NCBI RefSeq assembly: GCF_050434145.1 | Contig: NZ_JBNPVX010000032.1 | Coordinates: forward strand, 1-33,539 | DNA: 33,539 nt | From: JAISST01 sp050434145 | Lineage (GTDB): Bacteria; Fusobacteriota; Fusobacteriia; Fusobacteriales; Fusobacteriaceae | Reading direction: 5' to 3' | Shown: positions 1 through 8,560 of the stretch, one piece after another | Numbering within the stretch: position 1 is the first letter of the stretch | Layout: the number at the start of each line of letters is the position of its first letter | The notes under the pieces: model-generated | Told to the model about the DNA's origin: nothing | The model's database searches: none | Seen by the model: only the letters and a program-made list of their open reading frames with translations | Program-made: the position numbers and the translations under genes

Positions 1-24
1 TGTGAGTACATAAAAATATTTAAT

Positions 25-72
25 AAAAACACCGAAACATACCATTAAATGGTCTTGTGATTGGTGTTTTTT
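25..72 (+). terminator. Terminator-like hairpin at the left edge
   Basis: A 9-bp stem, AAAAACACC (25-33) with GGTGTTTTT (63-71), encloses a smaller ACCA/TGGT hairpin and is followed by a T-rich run. It probably ends a plus-strand gene lying left of the window. A T-rich stretch also follows on the other strand, so it may also stop the minus-strand monooxygenase gene. Confidence 0.6.
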
Positions 73-100
73 CTTTTTTTACTGTCAAACTCGGGAAAGT

Positions 101-150
101 AAAACAGCAAATTTCTTGATATAATAGAAATTGCTGTTTTCAATTTTTAT
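101..150 (+). terminator. Second hairpin with T-rich tail
   Basis: AAAACAGCAA (101-110) pairs perfectly with TTGCTGTTTT (131-140). After one bulged A the pairing continues for four more bases (112-115 with 127-130). The sequence CAATTTTTAT follows. The position and tail suit a plus-strand terminator, but the nearest plus-strand gene would be outside the window. It may be a backup terminator or the end of a small unrecognised transcript. Confidence 0.5.
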
Positions 151-272
151 CATTAGCAATTATATTACTAATGAATAATTTGGGTAATATAAATACATAT
201 TCTGGCAGATGAGCATATAGTAAGAAGCAAGATCTCTTTTAATAACTAAAATAAATATCAAGAAATTGTAAA

Positions 273-557
273 TTACAGAACTATTTCGTATATAGTAACT
301 ATTGGTGGATCCCTAAATTCATTCATTTTAGGGATCAATTCTAAGAAGTGAGGTAGTGTTTTATGCATTTCAAGCGCTTCCTTAGATTCCCATTTTTCAA
401 TGAATGCATATTCATTTTCCTTTCCATGAACTTTCGCATAAATATATTCAATGCATCCAGGTTCTTTTTTTGTTTCATCAGCAAGCTGCTTGACTAATTT
501 AAGTAAATCTGGAAATTTACCTGGTTTAACTGTATTTTTTGAATGAACGATTATCAT
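273..557 (-). CDS. ABM-domain (YgiN-like) putative quinol monooxygenase
   Basis: This 94-residue protein fits the antibiotic-biosynthesis-monooxygenase fold, a dimeric ferredoxin-like alpha/beta barrel of about 95-100 residues. The family pattern is visible: an N-terminal strand (MIIVHSKNTVKPGK), a helix rich in Lys and Leu, the segment EPGCIEYIYAKV near residues 33-44, and YAFIEKWESKEALEMHK near 50-66, where the W and the helix-capping H are typical. Members act on quinones or other aromatics without cofactors, and some only bind them, so the substrate cannot be read from sequence. The ATG is preceded by GGAGG at 7 nt. It is transcribed divergently from cstA with no operon partner in view. 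Confidence 0.8.
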   Translation of the reverse strand: MIIVHSKNTVKPGKFPDLLKLVKQLADETKKEPGCIEYIYAKVHGKENEYAFIEKWESKEALEMHKTLPHFLELIPKMNEFRDPPIVTIYEIVL

Positions 558-586
558 AAAAATACCTCCATAAATTTTAAGATTAC

Positions 587-618
587 TTAAGTTTACCTTA
601 ATAAAATCTAAATGTCAA
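587..618 (-). promoter_or_regulatory. Promoter of the ABM gene with overlapping inverted repeat
   Basis: On the minus strand a consensus -35 TTGACA (613-618) lies 17 bp from TAAACT (590-595). An inverted repeat TTAAG-n5-CTTAA (587-601) covers the -10 box and could be an operator. This is read from sequence only. Confidence 0.6.
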
Positions 619-678
619 TTGAAATTGGAATAAGTAATATTATTATGAAAAACTATAAAATATTAAATATAAAAGATA

Positions 679-706
679 TTGTTTTTTTTATTATTTGTGG
701 TATATT
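679..706 (+). promoter_or_regulatory. Probable cstA promoter
   Basis: TTGTTT (679-684) is separated by 16 bp from TATATT (701-706), and TGG directly before the -10 makes it an extended -10. The predicted leader is about 40 nt. An alternative is TTGAAA (619-624) with TATTAT (641-646), whose -35 directly abuts the -35 of the divergent ABM promoter. Confidence 0.5.
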
Positions 707-751
707 TATATTGCTACATTAAAAAATAATTGTTTAGGAGATGAGGTTGTA

Positions 752-2182
752 ATGGTAAGTTTTTTTGTTTGTCTAGCAGTACTAATAATAGGGTATTTTA
801 CTTATGGAAAATATGTTGAAAGTGTTCTTGGTCCTGATGATAGAGAAACACCAGCATATGCAATGAATGATGGAACTGATTATGTACCAATGGGGACAGC
901 TAGAATATTTTTGATTCAACTATTGAATATTGCTGGTTTGGGACCGATATTTGGTGCTTTAGCTGGAGCAATGTGGGGGCCTTCAGTTTTTTTGTGGATT
1001 ACTCTGGGGACAATATTTGCAGGAGCAGTGCATGATTTTTTTGCAGGAATGATATCTGAACGTAATGGAGGAGGAAGCATCTCCGAAATAGTTGGAAAAT
1101 ATCTAGGACCTATTATGAAATTTGTAATGAGAGTTTTCTCAGTAGTGTTATTGGTATTGGTTGGTGTAGCTTTTACAACAGGACCTGCAGGATTACTAGA
1201 TACAATAACACCATCATTTATGACTAGAAATATTTGGCTAATTATTCTAATTATTTATTATTTTATAGCGACATTTGTTTCTATAGACAAAGTAATAGGT
1301 AAAATTTATCCAATATTTGGGTTTTGTTTGATATTTATGGCAGTAGGTGTTGGAGTAATGCTATTTGTGAAAGGATATAAAATCCCTGAAATTACTTTAT
1401 CAAATCTTCACCCAAATAAAACACCAATATGGCCTTTTATGTTTGTATCAGTAGCTTGTGGAGCAATATCTGGTTTTCATGCAACACAATCACCACTTAT
1501 GGCACGTTGTATAAAAAGTGAAAAAGTAGGAAGAAAAATATTTTATGGTGCAATGGTGGGAGAGGGTATAATTGCTTTAATTTGGGCAGCAGCAGGTGTA
1601 ACTATATACAATGGAACTGGTGGGTTAGCAGAAGCATTAGCAGTATATAAAGGTCAAGGTGGAGTAGTTTATGATATATGTAAGCAGCTTATGGGCCCAG
1701 TAGGTGTTATTATTTCTATGGTTGGGGTTATAGCATGTCCTGTATCTTCTGCAGATACTGCATATAGAAGTGCAAGATTGACATTGTCTGACTGGTTTGG
1801 TATTGAGCAAAAATCTATAAAAAGTAGACTTATATTGACATTACCTTTATTAGGAGTAGGAGCAGCACTGACACAAGTAGATGTTTCTATAATATGGAGA
1901 TATTTCTCATGGTCAAATCAAACTCTTGCAATGATAACTCTTTGGGCTGCTGGAATTTATTTGGTTGCTAATAAAAAGAATTATTGGATTGCTGTAATAC
2001 CAGCAACTTTTATGTCAGCAGTATCTCTTACTTATATTTTAATTGCAAAAGAAGGGTTTAAATTACCTACATCATTCGCTTATCCAGCTGGAATAATATT
2101 TGCTTTGTTTTGTTTTGCTTTATTCCTATGGAAATCAAAAAATGTAAATCCAGGTTTAGCAGATATAAAAGCAAAATCATAA
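752..2182 (+). CDS. cstA: CstA-family membrane transporter (short form)
   Basis: This 476-residue polytopic membrane protein belongs to the CstA/BtsT family, which takes up pyruvate or small peptides during carbon limitation. Diagnostic stretches are YGKYVESVLGPDD near the N-terminus, the block HDFFAGMISERNGGGSISE, the segment HATQSPLMARCIKSEK, and FSWSNQTLAMITLWAAG near the C-terminus. About a dozen hydrophobic segments are visible. E. coli CstA is near 700 residues, so this is the shorter form. The ATG at 752 was chosen because AGGAG and GAGG lie just upstream and the protein then begins directly with a membrane helix. An in-frame TTG at 695 would add 19 unconserved residues and has no ribosome site. 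The substrate is inferred from the family. Confidence 0.9.
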   Translation: MVSFFVCLAVLIIGYFTYGKYVESVLGPDDRETPAYAMNDGTDYVPMGTARIFLIQLLNIAGLGPIFGALAGAMWGPSVFLWITLGTIFAGAVHDFFAGMISERNGGGSISEIVGKYLGPIMKFVMRVFSVVLLVLVGVAFTTGPAGLLDTITPSFMTRNIWLIILIIYYFIATFVSIDKVIGKIYPIFGFCLIFMAVGVGVMLFVKGYKIPEITLSNLHPNKTPIWPFMFVSVACGAISGFHATQSPLMARCIKSEKVGRKIFYGAMVGEGIIALIWAAAGVTIYNGTGGLAEALAVYKGQGGVVYDICKQLMGPVGVIISMVGVIACPVSSADTAYRSARLTLSDWFGIEQKSIKSRLILTLPLLGVGAALTQVDVSIIWRYFSWSNQTLAMITLWAAGIYLVANKKNYWIAVIPATFMSAVSLTYILIAKEGFKLPTSFAYPAGIIFALFCFALFLWKSKNVNPGLADIKAKS

Positions 2183-2211
2183 TTGTATTAAAGATAAAAT
2201 TTGAGAATATA

Positions 2212-2244
2212 ATGAAACACCCACTGGCTAGGTGGGTGTTTCAT
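2212..2244. terminator. Bidirectional terminator between cstA and recA
   Basis: A 12-13 bp stem (2212-2224 with 2232-2244), containing GAAACACCCA and TGGGTGTTTC, has a short loop and AT-rich flanks on both sides. It lies between the convergent cstA and recA stop codons, so it probably serves both. Confidence 0.8.
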
Positions 2245-2290
2245 TTTATATTTAAATGCTTTAAATAAGCAAGGAAAACTATATTTGATC

Positions 2291-3460
2291 TTATTCTTCA
2301 GAACGATCTTCATTTTCTGGAACTTCTGCATCGATATCTTTAGAGATAGCATTTTTTTTGGAAGAACTTTTCTTTTTATCTAAAGAATTTTCTGGATTAT
2401 TAAGAAATTCTAAAACTTTTTTTTCAATTTCTGTAAACAGCTCTTTTTCATTTTCTAATTTAGCTTTTACATTTTCTTTTCCCTGACCTAGTCTGATATC
2501 TCCATAGCTAAACCATGCACCAGATTTTGCGATAATATCGCTATTCAATGCTATTTCAAAAATTTCACTTATTCTTGTAATTCCTTTCCCATACATTATC
2601 TGAAAGGATGCTTCTTTGAAAGGTGGAGCTACTTTATTTTTAGTAACTTTTACTATTGTTTCATTACCAATAACTTCATCACCTTGTTTGACAGAACCTA
2701 TTCTTTTTACTTCTAATCTTACAGAAGAGTAAAATTTAAGTGCTTTCCCACCTGTAGTGGTAGTCTGGGGGCCAAATCCAAATCCACCAATTTTTTCTCT
2801 GATTTGGTTAATAAATACCATAGTAGTTTTTGATTTGTTAAGAGAACCAGTAAGTTTTCTGAGGGCTTTTGACATTAATCTTGCTTGTAGTCCCATTTGT
2901 TGATCAGACATTTCACCATCAATTTCGACTTTAGGAACTAATGCTGCCACAGAATCTATTACAATGACATCAACAGCTCCTGACCTCACAAGCATATCAG
3001 CTATTTCTAAAGCTTGTTCTCCATAATCTGGTTGTGATATAAGTAATTCATCTACATCGACTCCAAGAGCTTTTGCGTATTGTGGATCAAGTGCATGTTC
3101 TGCATCAATAAAGGCACCAATTCCACCAGTTTTTTGAGCTTCAGCCAAGATATGGAGGGCAATAGTAGTTTTCCCAGAACTTTCAGCACCATATACCTCC
3201 ACAACTCTTCCACGAGGAACACCACCTACACCAAGAGCAGCATCTAAATTTAAACTTCCTGTTGAAATAGTTTCTACACTCATATCTAGATTGTCTCCCA
3301 ATTTCATTATTGAACCATCGCCAAAATCTTTTTTAATTTGTTTCATTGCAAGATCAAGGGCTTTAGCCTTTTCTTGATTGAGTGTCTTATTCTTTTTTTC
3401 TCCATTTTCTACAATGATATTCTCAGTAGTTGCATTTTTTTCTGCTTTTGTTCTTGCCAT
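2291..3460 (-). CDS. recA: Recombinase RecA
   Basis: RecA forms ATP-dependent filaments on single-stranded DNA, catalyses strand exchange and activates the SOS co-protease. The 389-residue product has Walker A GAESSGKTT at 91-99, the DAEHALDP block near 119-126, Walker B VIVIDS near 165-170, and the L2 DNA-binding loop before TTTTGGKALKFY near 233-244. An N-terminal extension of about 30 charged residues precedes the usual polymerisation helix, and the tail is long and acidic. The L2 loop differs from E. coli: FGNPETTTGG there aligns with FGPQTTTTGG here, with one extra residue just before it, so the usual glutamate is missing. The ATG has GAGAGG about 7 nt upstream. It is a single-gene unit with its own promoter at 3508-3536. 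Confidence 0.98.
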   Translation of the reverse strand: MARTKAEKNATTENIIVENGEKKNKTLNQEKAKALDLAMKQIKKDFGDGSIMKLGDNLDMSVETISTGSLNLDAALGVGGVPRGRVVEVYGAESSGKTTIALHILAEAQKTGGIGAFIDAEHALDPQYAKALGVDVDELLISQPDYGEQALEIADMLVRSGAVDVIVIDSVAALVPKVEIDGEMSDQQMGLQARLMSKALRKLTGSLNKSKTTMVFINQIREKIGGFGFGPQTTTTGGKALKFYSSVRLEVKRIGSVKQGDEVIGNETIVKVTKNKVAPPFKEASFQIMYGKGITRISEIFEIALNSDIIAKSGAWFSYGDIRLGQGKENVKAKLENEKELFTEIEKKVLEFLNNPENSLDKKKSSSKKNAISKDIDAEVPENEDRSEE

Positions 3461-3480
3461 ATTAGACCTCTCTTCAAAAT

Positions 3481-3536
3481 TATTTATAAATAGTTATTTA
3501 TAAACATATAATAATGTATTTATAAATAAAAGTCAA
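3481..3536 (-). promoter_or_regulatory. recA promoter packed with AT palindromes
   Basis: On the minus strand, -35 TTGACT (3531-3536) and -10 TATTAT (3508-3513) are separated by exactly 17 bp. The perfect palindrome TATTTATAAATA fills the spacer (3517-3528). A near copy TATTTATAAA lies at the predicted start site (3495-3504), and a second perfect copy follows at 3481-3492. The last two together form a larger inverted repeat with a 2-bp centre. Three copies on and just after the promoter are what a repressor operator would look like. Binding by LexA or another DNA-damage repressor is inference. Confidence 0.7.
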
Positions 3537-3607
3537 GAAAAATTTTTAAAAATATAAATAATTAGTTATATTCATAAAAACCCATAAAATATTAAGAATA
3601 TAAAAAT

Positions 3608-3636
3608 GACCTAATATTTATTTCTAAATATAGGTC
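3608..3636 (-). terminator. Probable terminator of the helicase-nuclease gene
   Basis: GACCTA-A-TATTTA pairs with TAAATATAGGTC through 12 bp with one bulged A and a 4-nt loop. On the minus strand it is followed by ATTTTTATATT. It lies about 110 nt beyond the stop codon of the large helicase gene. A further near copy of the recA palindrome, TATTTATAAAAT, lies at 3653-3664. Confidence 0.55.
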
Positions 3637-3747
3637 AAATTTATATTATAGTTATTTATAAAATATAGATATCTTCTAGTGTTGATAAAATTTATTAATA
3701 AAAAAATATTATAATAGTAGATATAGTTAAAAAGTAATTCATGTTTC

Positions 3748-6700
3748 TTAACTTTCTGTAATTACTTCTGTATCTTTCTTTTGGGGAGCAAAGAAGAAAT
3801 TTTTTTCTAAGAGCTCTGCTTCTTGAATAACTTTTTCAAATAATTGATTTTTATTATATAGTTTATTTTTAGATGGTGTTTCAGGATAAATATCGTATTC
3901 AGATAATTTATCAATAATATTTTCAATTGTTTTATTTGGATTTCTGTAAAATTCACTACTTCTGATTCTTATAAATTTCCATCCAATTCTTTCTAATATG
4001 GTTTGCCTTTCCATATCATTAATAATTTGTACTTCTCCATTATTAGAGTTAGCACCATCACATTCAATGGCAATTTTTTTATCTCTGGATTTAATAATCA
4101 TATCAATCTTGTAAGCACCAATTTCGTATTTTAAGATGATATTAAAGCCTTTTTCTGACAATTTTTCTGAGACCGTCTTTTCAAATTCAGATAAGGTATT
4201 ATATACAGTTTCATTAGAAGTATTATCAAGATTTTGAATAGTATTAGCATATTCTATCAGTTGCTTTCTCATATCATTCTGCTTTAGGTCCTTATTAGGA
4301 TCGAGAGAATTGACAATCCACATTTGATCTCTGCCACGACTTGCGGCAACATTATAACGTTGTAAAGTTTCCTCTTTATCACTTTTTAGGGATAATGGAC
4401 CATCTTCTTCTCCAGTATCGACCATTGTCAAGAATACAACATCACGTTCATCACCTTGAAAATTTGCAGGAACACCTACTTTTATTTTTCGCTCTTCCAA
4501 AAGATCTGTTTCAAAGTATATATTTAGTAATTTTTGTATATATTTTACTTGTTCCTCACCAAGGAGTGAAATAATTCCGAAAGTCTTTCCATTGTATTCT
4601 TCTTGATTAATACATGCTTTTATTAGTAAGATAATTTTTTCGGCTTCTTTTTTGTTAATTTTTCTTTCTCGAATCCCATCTACTCTAAAATTAATAACAT
4701 TAGGATATAGTTGAGAATTGTTACCATCCCTAAGTGGTTTGATTTTGTCATTATAGCACAGTTGATTACTGTAGCCTATTATATCAGGAACACATCTGAA
4801 ATGCTCTATGAGCATGAGAGAAGTGAAGTTTGATACTGCTATGTCATATAAAGAATATCTCCCATCATAAAGAGAGTGATTAGGAATATACCCCCTTATT
4901 GTACTCCTAATAAGATTTTCAATCTGTGTAATGTTAGCACCTATATTTATTGGACTGACTTGTTTATCATCACCCACTACAATAACTTTTTTTCCTGCAT
5001 AAAGAAATAATAGGTCTCTAATACTGCTTTGACTGGCTTCATCAATTATTACAATATCAAACATTTCACGTTTTAAATCTAGACTTTCCATTGTGTTGTT
5101 AGTAGTCATAATCCATGCAGGAACAGCAGCAATAGAATCTTTCATATATTGTTTTGATTCATTTTTTAATTGAGACGCTCTTTTCCCAGTTCCTTTACCT
5201 ATTTTTCTCTTAAGCTGTAACCAGCCAGTTAAGTTCTTTTTTAGGTTGTTATTATTTTGAAGTCTCATTAACATATGATACCAGGTTTGTGTGACAATTA
5301 ATTGCACTGTTGCTTCTTTTAATTCCTTGCTTATTTGATGATAATGTTTTTGAAGATTGGCATAAGGGTCCTCTAATAATTCAGAAACAATAGAATCAAA
5401 TTGTTTCCATTTCCATCCTTGTATTAAATTATTATTTGGAATATTACTACCATGAATATCAATTCTTTTTCTGATATTTTCTGCCCATGTTGGAGCAACT
5501 TTTTTGATTTTTTCTAATAAGCTATTTCTTAAGATATATTCATTAGTTTTTGATTGTGTAGACAGAAGATTATTATAATTAATTTTATAATTATTAATGT
5601 CTTCATCATTAATATTATCAACGATTGCTTGACATAGTTTAGATTTAGCACGATTTTCTTTTGAGAGAATATATATATTTCTATTAAATAATTTCTGGAT
5701 ATCTCGTATTCGGAAAAAAATATTAAATATATCTACATAAGCAGGTAATATTTCAAATTTAAATTTAAGAGTTTTTTCCAATCTTCTTAGATCATTATCT
5801 AAAAGATCAAATACTTCACCATAATTGAATAATGCATTCATATCAATGCCAATGCTTTTTATTAAACTGTCAAATTCTTTTTCAGTAGACTTTTTCCATT
5901 CTAATGCAAACTCAATGTCAGGAATTAAATTTCTAGCTATTTTTTCGGGATATTCACTATCTAATTCTTTAAATTTGTACATGCCATTTTTAGCCATTAG
6001 TTTATTCCAAAAAATCTCTAGACGTTTTTTAACATAAGATAATTCAAGGGTTTTTCTAATTAAAACACAATCCTCTACTGAAGTAATGGGCTTTCTATTA
6101 ATAGTTACATTATCCAAGAAAATCTTACTTTGTTTGTCAAATAAAAAGCTTAATCCAGATAGTCTACCACTTTTTCTGATTTTATCTTCTATTTTATTAA
6201 TAATATTAAAAACATCCATTTCTTCTATAATATTAGCAATTTCAATAGTTTTATCAAAGCCATGTGTTATCATTTCATCTTGTTTTTCATTGGCCGCGAT
6301 AATCAGCTCAATCATTTCTGACCATAATTTGGATTTACCATCTCGATCTTCACCAGCTAAAATAGCTTCTAATTTCCATTTTTCAAAAGATTTTATTGAT
6401 TTGAAGTATTGACCCAATTGATCATAGTTATTATCTCTAAGTCTTCCCAAAATGTTTTTTATTCCATCTTTTTCATAATAAATATTATCATTTTCATCAA
6501 TTTCAAATTTACATTGAAATTTGTTAATTAATTTATTGAGATGATTTAGAAAGTAATTTTTTTCTTCAAGCTTGTTTTTGAATAATTGTGGCTCCATTAG
6601 TGAATCTGGCTCTGGAAGATTAATATCTAAATCTTTTTCTTCATTAGGATTAATACTAGTATTAGTATGATATAATTTAGTGAGCTCATTTTCAGAGAGT

Positions 6701-8385
6701 GGAAATTCACTATATACATCAATATCTCCAGGTATGAGATGAGCGAGTTTTTCATAATTGTTGTGAATAAATTTGCTCATTTCTAGTGGTAGATACTTGT
6801 TTCCATTAATGTCAATAGGATTGAATTCTTTATTTTTAATTTGAAAGATTTGTAATCTTATTTTATCTAACTCTTCCATAATTTTGTTTCTTCTAGAGCT
6901 AATTTTTAGAATTTCTTCTTTTAATTTTTCTGGAGTGGTTTTAGTATCCATCTCAGTTATACTGTTCACAGAGTTTTCCAACTCTTTAAAATTGTTCTCT
7001 ATATCTGATACACAAAGATTTTGTATTTCTTCTGGTAGTTTTTCTTTTAATACAGACAAAGCTTGTTCTTTATAACTAGTCACTAAAATGCGCTTTCCCT
7101 GAGCTAGAAAATGTCCTATTAGGTTGGCTATTGTATGAGTTTTTCCTGTACCAGGTGGTCCTTGAATTACGACGACATCTTCTTTTTCCACTCTCTTAGC
7201 AATCTCTAATTGCTCTTTGTTAGCATTGTTATACATTAATATGTCTTTACTTTCACCACTAGCTAGAGCAAGTCTATCTTCCAGAGTAGTTATATCTTCT
7301 GAAAGAGAATGTTGTCTAATATTATATTGGTCATCATTTGATATAATTGTTTTAAATACATTAGGAACAATATTTTCATTTTTAATTTCTTCAATGATGT
7401 TTTCAAATATTTTAACTGAACCATCAGTTTTTTTTCTGAGAATGAAAACGGGATTTAGTGTTAAAGTATATTTATCACCTTGCTCAGCTTTTTGAATATC
7501 AGGGTTTTCTATAAATTGACTATCTGGAGAAAGTTGATGAAGTAACCTTCTAAGAAAATCAGGGGTTTCGGTTCTGTCCAAAGGATGATAGTCATTATTA
7601 GCAAGCTCATCTTGTTCAGCTTTTAAATTATTAAGAGATATTCCCTCTATGCGTGATAGAACATCTAAATATAATTCGGATGTTTTTTCAGTATTTATTA
7701 TCTTTATAATATTTTTTTGAGGATCAAGAATTAATTTTAAACGTTTTGATAAAATAGGATATCTAATTATTTTATTTTCACCCAATGATTCATCATTTGA
7801 TCTGTTGTTCTCAATATCCTCGAAAATACCGTCTGCAATAACAAATTCATATTGTCCAGATTCTCTATTTAGATCAGTGTAGATATTATATAATTTTACA
7901 AAGAAATCCCTTATTTTTTTTATTTTTTTTTGATTTAATACCCATTTTTCTCTTTCTTTGATCCATTTTTTATAAGAGTCAGATCTTTTGGCAATATCAT
8001 CAAAATATTCCAGTGTAGGTGGAACTATATTACCATCAAAATCTGTATATGATTCTACCAGAATTTTGTTGGGAATTATTATTGGCTCTTTTGTCCAATC
8101 GTCCCAACCATCTTCTATCCATGCAGTTAATGATTCTGGTAATTTTGGATGAGGCTCAAAATCACATTTCTTTACTGTAAGAATAATTTCTTCTTCGCTA
8201 CTTTGATCTGAATTTTCTTCAGTTACATAGCTTCCGTAGAATAAATCAATATTTTTATCTACAGGAATATTTTTTAAATATATATGATCAAGTTCTTCAG
8301 AAATGTTTACAGGAATTTTTTTACTTACATTTTCATATTGTTTTAAATAATCAAACAGTAGAATAAGTCTTTCTTTTAGTTCCAA
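3748..8385 (-). CDS. Large SF1 (Upf1/DNA2-like) helicase with C-terminal PD-(D/E)XK-like nuclease domain
   Basis: This 1545-residue cytoplasmic protein combines helicase and nuclease modules. The first 380 residues have no recognised motif. Walker A GPPGTGKT is at 409-416. The Walker B box VIIDEAS near 1110-1120 comes after an insert of about 700 residues rich in charged helices and probable coiled coil. It is followed by VGDDKQVSP, and by VAASRGRD near 1350, the late helicase motif that carries the arginine finger. The end, about 1420-1510, resembles DUF559/MTES_1575 endonucleases, with IDMIIKSRDKKIAIECDG as the acidic core. Translation probably starts at TTG (8383-8385), preceded by AGGGGG at 7 nt; an upstream in-frame stop at about 8416 leaves no better start. 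The architecture suggests DNA repair or anti-phage defence. The function is inferred, and no partner gene is adjacent. Confidence 0.85.
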   Translation of the reverse strand: MELKERLILLFDYLKQYENVSKKIPVNISEELDHIYLKNIPVDKNIDLFYGSYVTEENSDQSSEEEIILTVKKCDFEPHPKLPESLTAWIEDGWDDWTKEPIIIPNKILVESYTDFDGNIVPPTLEYFDDIAKRSDSYKKWIKEREKWVLNQKKIKKIRDFFVKLYNIYTDLNRESGQYEFVIADGIFEDIENNRSNDESLGENKIIRYPILSKRLKLILDPQKNIIKIINTEKTSELYLDVLSRIEGISLNNLKAEQDELANNDYHPLDRTETPDFLRRLLHQLSPDSQFIENPDIQKAEQGDKYTLTLNPVFILRKKTDGSVKIFENIIEEIKNENIVPNVFKTIISNDDQYNIRQHSLSEDITTLEDRLALASGESKDILMYNNANKEQLEIAKRVEKEDVVVIQGPPGTGKTHTIANLIGHFLAQGKRILVTSYKEQALSVLKEKLPEEIQNLCVSDIENNFKELENSVNSITEMDTKTTPEKLKEEILKISSRRNKIMEELDKIRLQIFQIKNKEFNPIDINGNKYLPLEMSKFIHNNYEKLAHLIPGDIDVYSEFPLSENELTKLYHTNTSINPNEEKDLDINLPEPDSLMEPQLFKNKLEEKNYFLNHLNKLINKFQCKFEIDENDNIYYEKDGIKNILGRLRDNNYDQLGQYFKSIKSFEKWKLEAILAGEDRDGKSKLWSEMIELIIAANEKQDEMITHGFDKTIEIANIIEEMDVFNIINKIEDKIRKSGRLSGLSFLFDKQSKIFLDNVTINRKPITSVEDCVLIRKTLELSYVKKRLEIFWNKLMAKNGMYKFKELDSEYPEKIARNLIPDIEFALEWKKSTEKEFDSLIKSIGIDMNALFNYGEVFDLLDNDLRRLEKTLKFKFEILPAYVDIFNIFFRIRDIQKLFNRNIYILSKENRAKSKLCQAIVDNINDEDINNYKINYNNLLSTQSKTNEYILRNSLLEKIKKVAPTWAENIRKRIDIHGSNIPNNNLIQGWKWKQFDSIVSELLEDPYANLQKHYHQISKELKEATVQLIVTQTWYHMLMRLQNNNNLKKNLTGWLQLKRKIGKGTGKRASQLKNESKQYMKDSIAAVPAWIMTTNNTMESLDLKREMFDIVIIDEASQSSIRDLLFLYAGKKVIVVGDDKQVSPINIGANITQIENLIRSTIRGYIPNHSLYDGRYSLYDIAVSNFTSLMLIEHFRCVPDIIGYSNQLCYNDKIKPLRDGNNSQLYPNVINFRVDGIRERKINKKEAEKIILLIKACINQEEYNGKTFGIISLLGEEQVKYIQKLLNIYFETDLLEERKIKVGVPANFQGDERDVVFLTMVDTGEEDGPLSLKSDKEETLQRYNVAASRGRDQMWIVNSLDPNKDLKQNDMRKQLIEYANTIQNLDNTSNETVYNTLSEFEKTVSEKLSEKGFNIILKYEIGAYKIDMIIKSRDKKIAIECDGANSNNGEVQIINDMERQTILERIGWKFIRIRSSEFYRNPNKTIENIIDKLSEYDIYPETPSKNKLYNKNQLFEKVIQEAELLEKNFFFAPQKKDTEVITES

Positions 8386-8448
8386 TGTTATCCCCCTAAG
8401 TAGTTGGTATAAATATCATTAAAAATTGCTAAATTAAACTACATAATC

Positions 8449-8454
8449 ATTATA
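8449..8454 (-). promoter_or_regulatory. Possible -10 box for the helicase-nuclease gene
   Basis: TATAAT on the minus strand lies about 65 nt upstream of the TTG start. No convincing -35 box was found at 16-18 bp, so this call is weak. Confidence 0.3.
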
Positions 8455-8523
8455 CTATTTTTTATGATGTTTATAAAGGAAAAATAAAATATAATTAAAA
8501 AATTTAAAAAAAATTATATAATA

Positions 8524-8532
8524 TGCTATACT
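8524..8532 (+). promoter_or_regulatory. Extended -10 promoter of the phosphoesterase gene
   Basis: TGCTATACT is an extended -10 element ending 28 nt before the ATG. The upstream DNA is nearly pure A/T, so no -35 can be singled out. Confidence 0.45.
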
Positions 8533-8560
8533 AAAATAAAAATCTTCTGTGAGGTATGAC

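Noticed and set aside
695..751. Longer CstA start at TTG 695
   Set aside because: It adds 19 residues without family resemblance and has no ribosome site, while ATG 752 has AGGAG and GAGG directly upstream.
4341..7495. Several plus-strand frames inside the helicase gene
   Set aside because: They lack ribosome sites and recognisable domains and lie opposite clear helicase coding sequence; they are antisense shadows.
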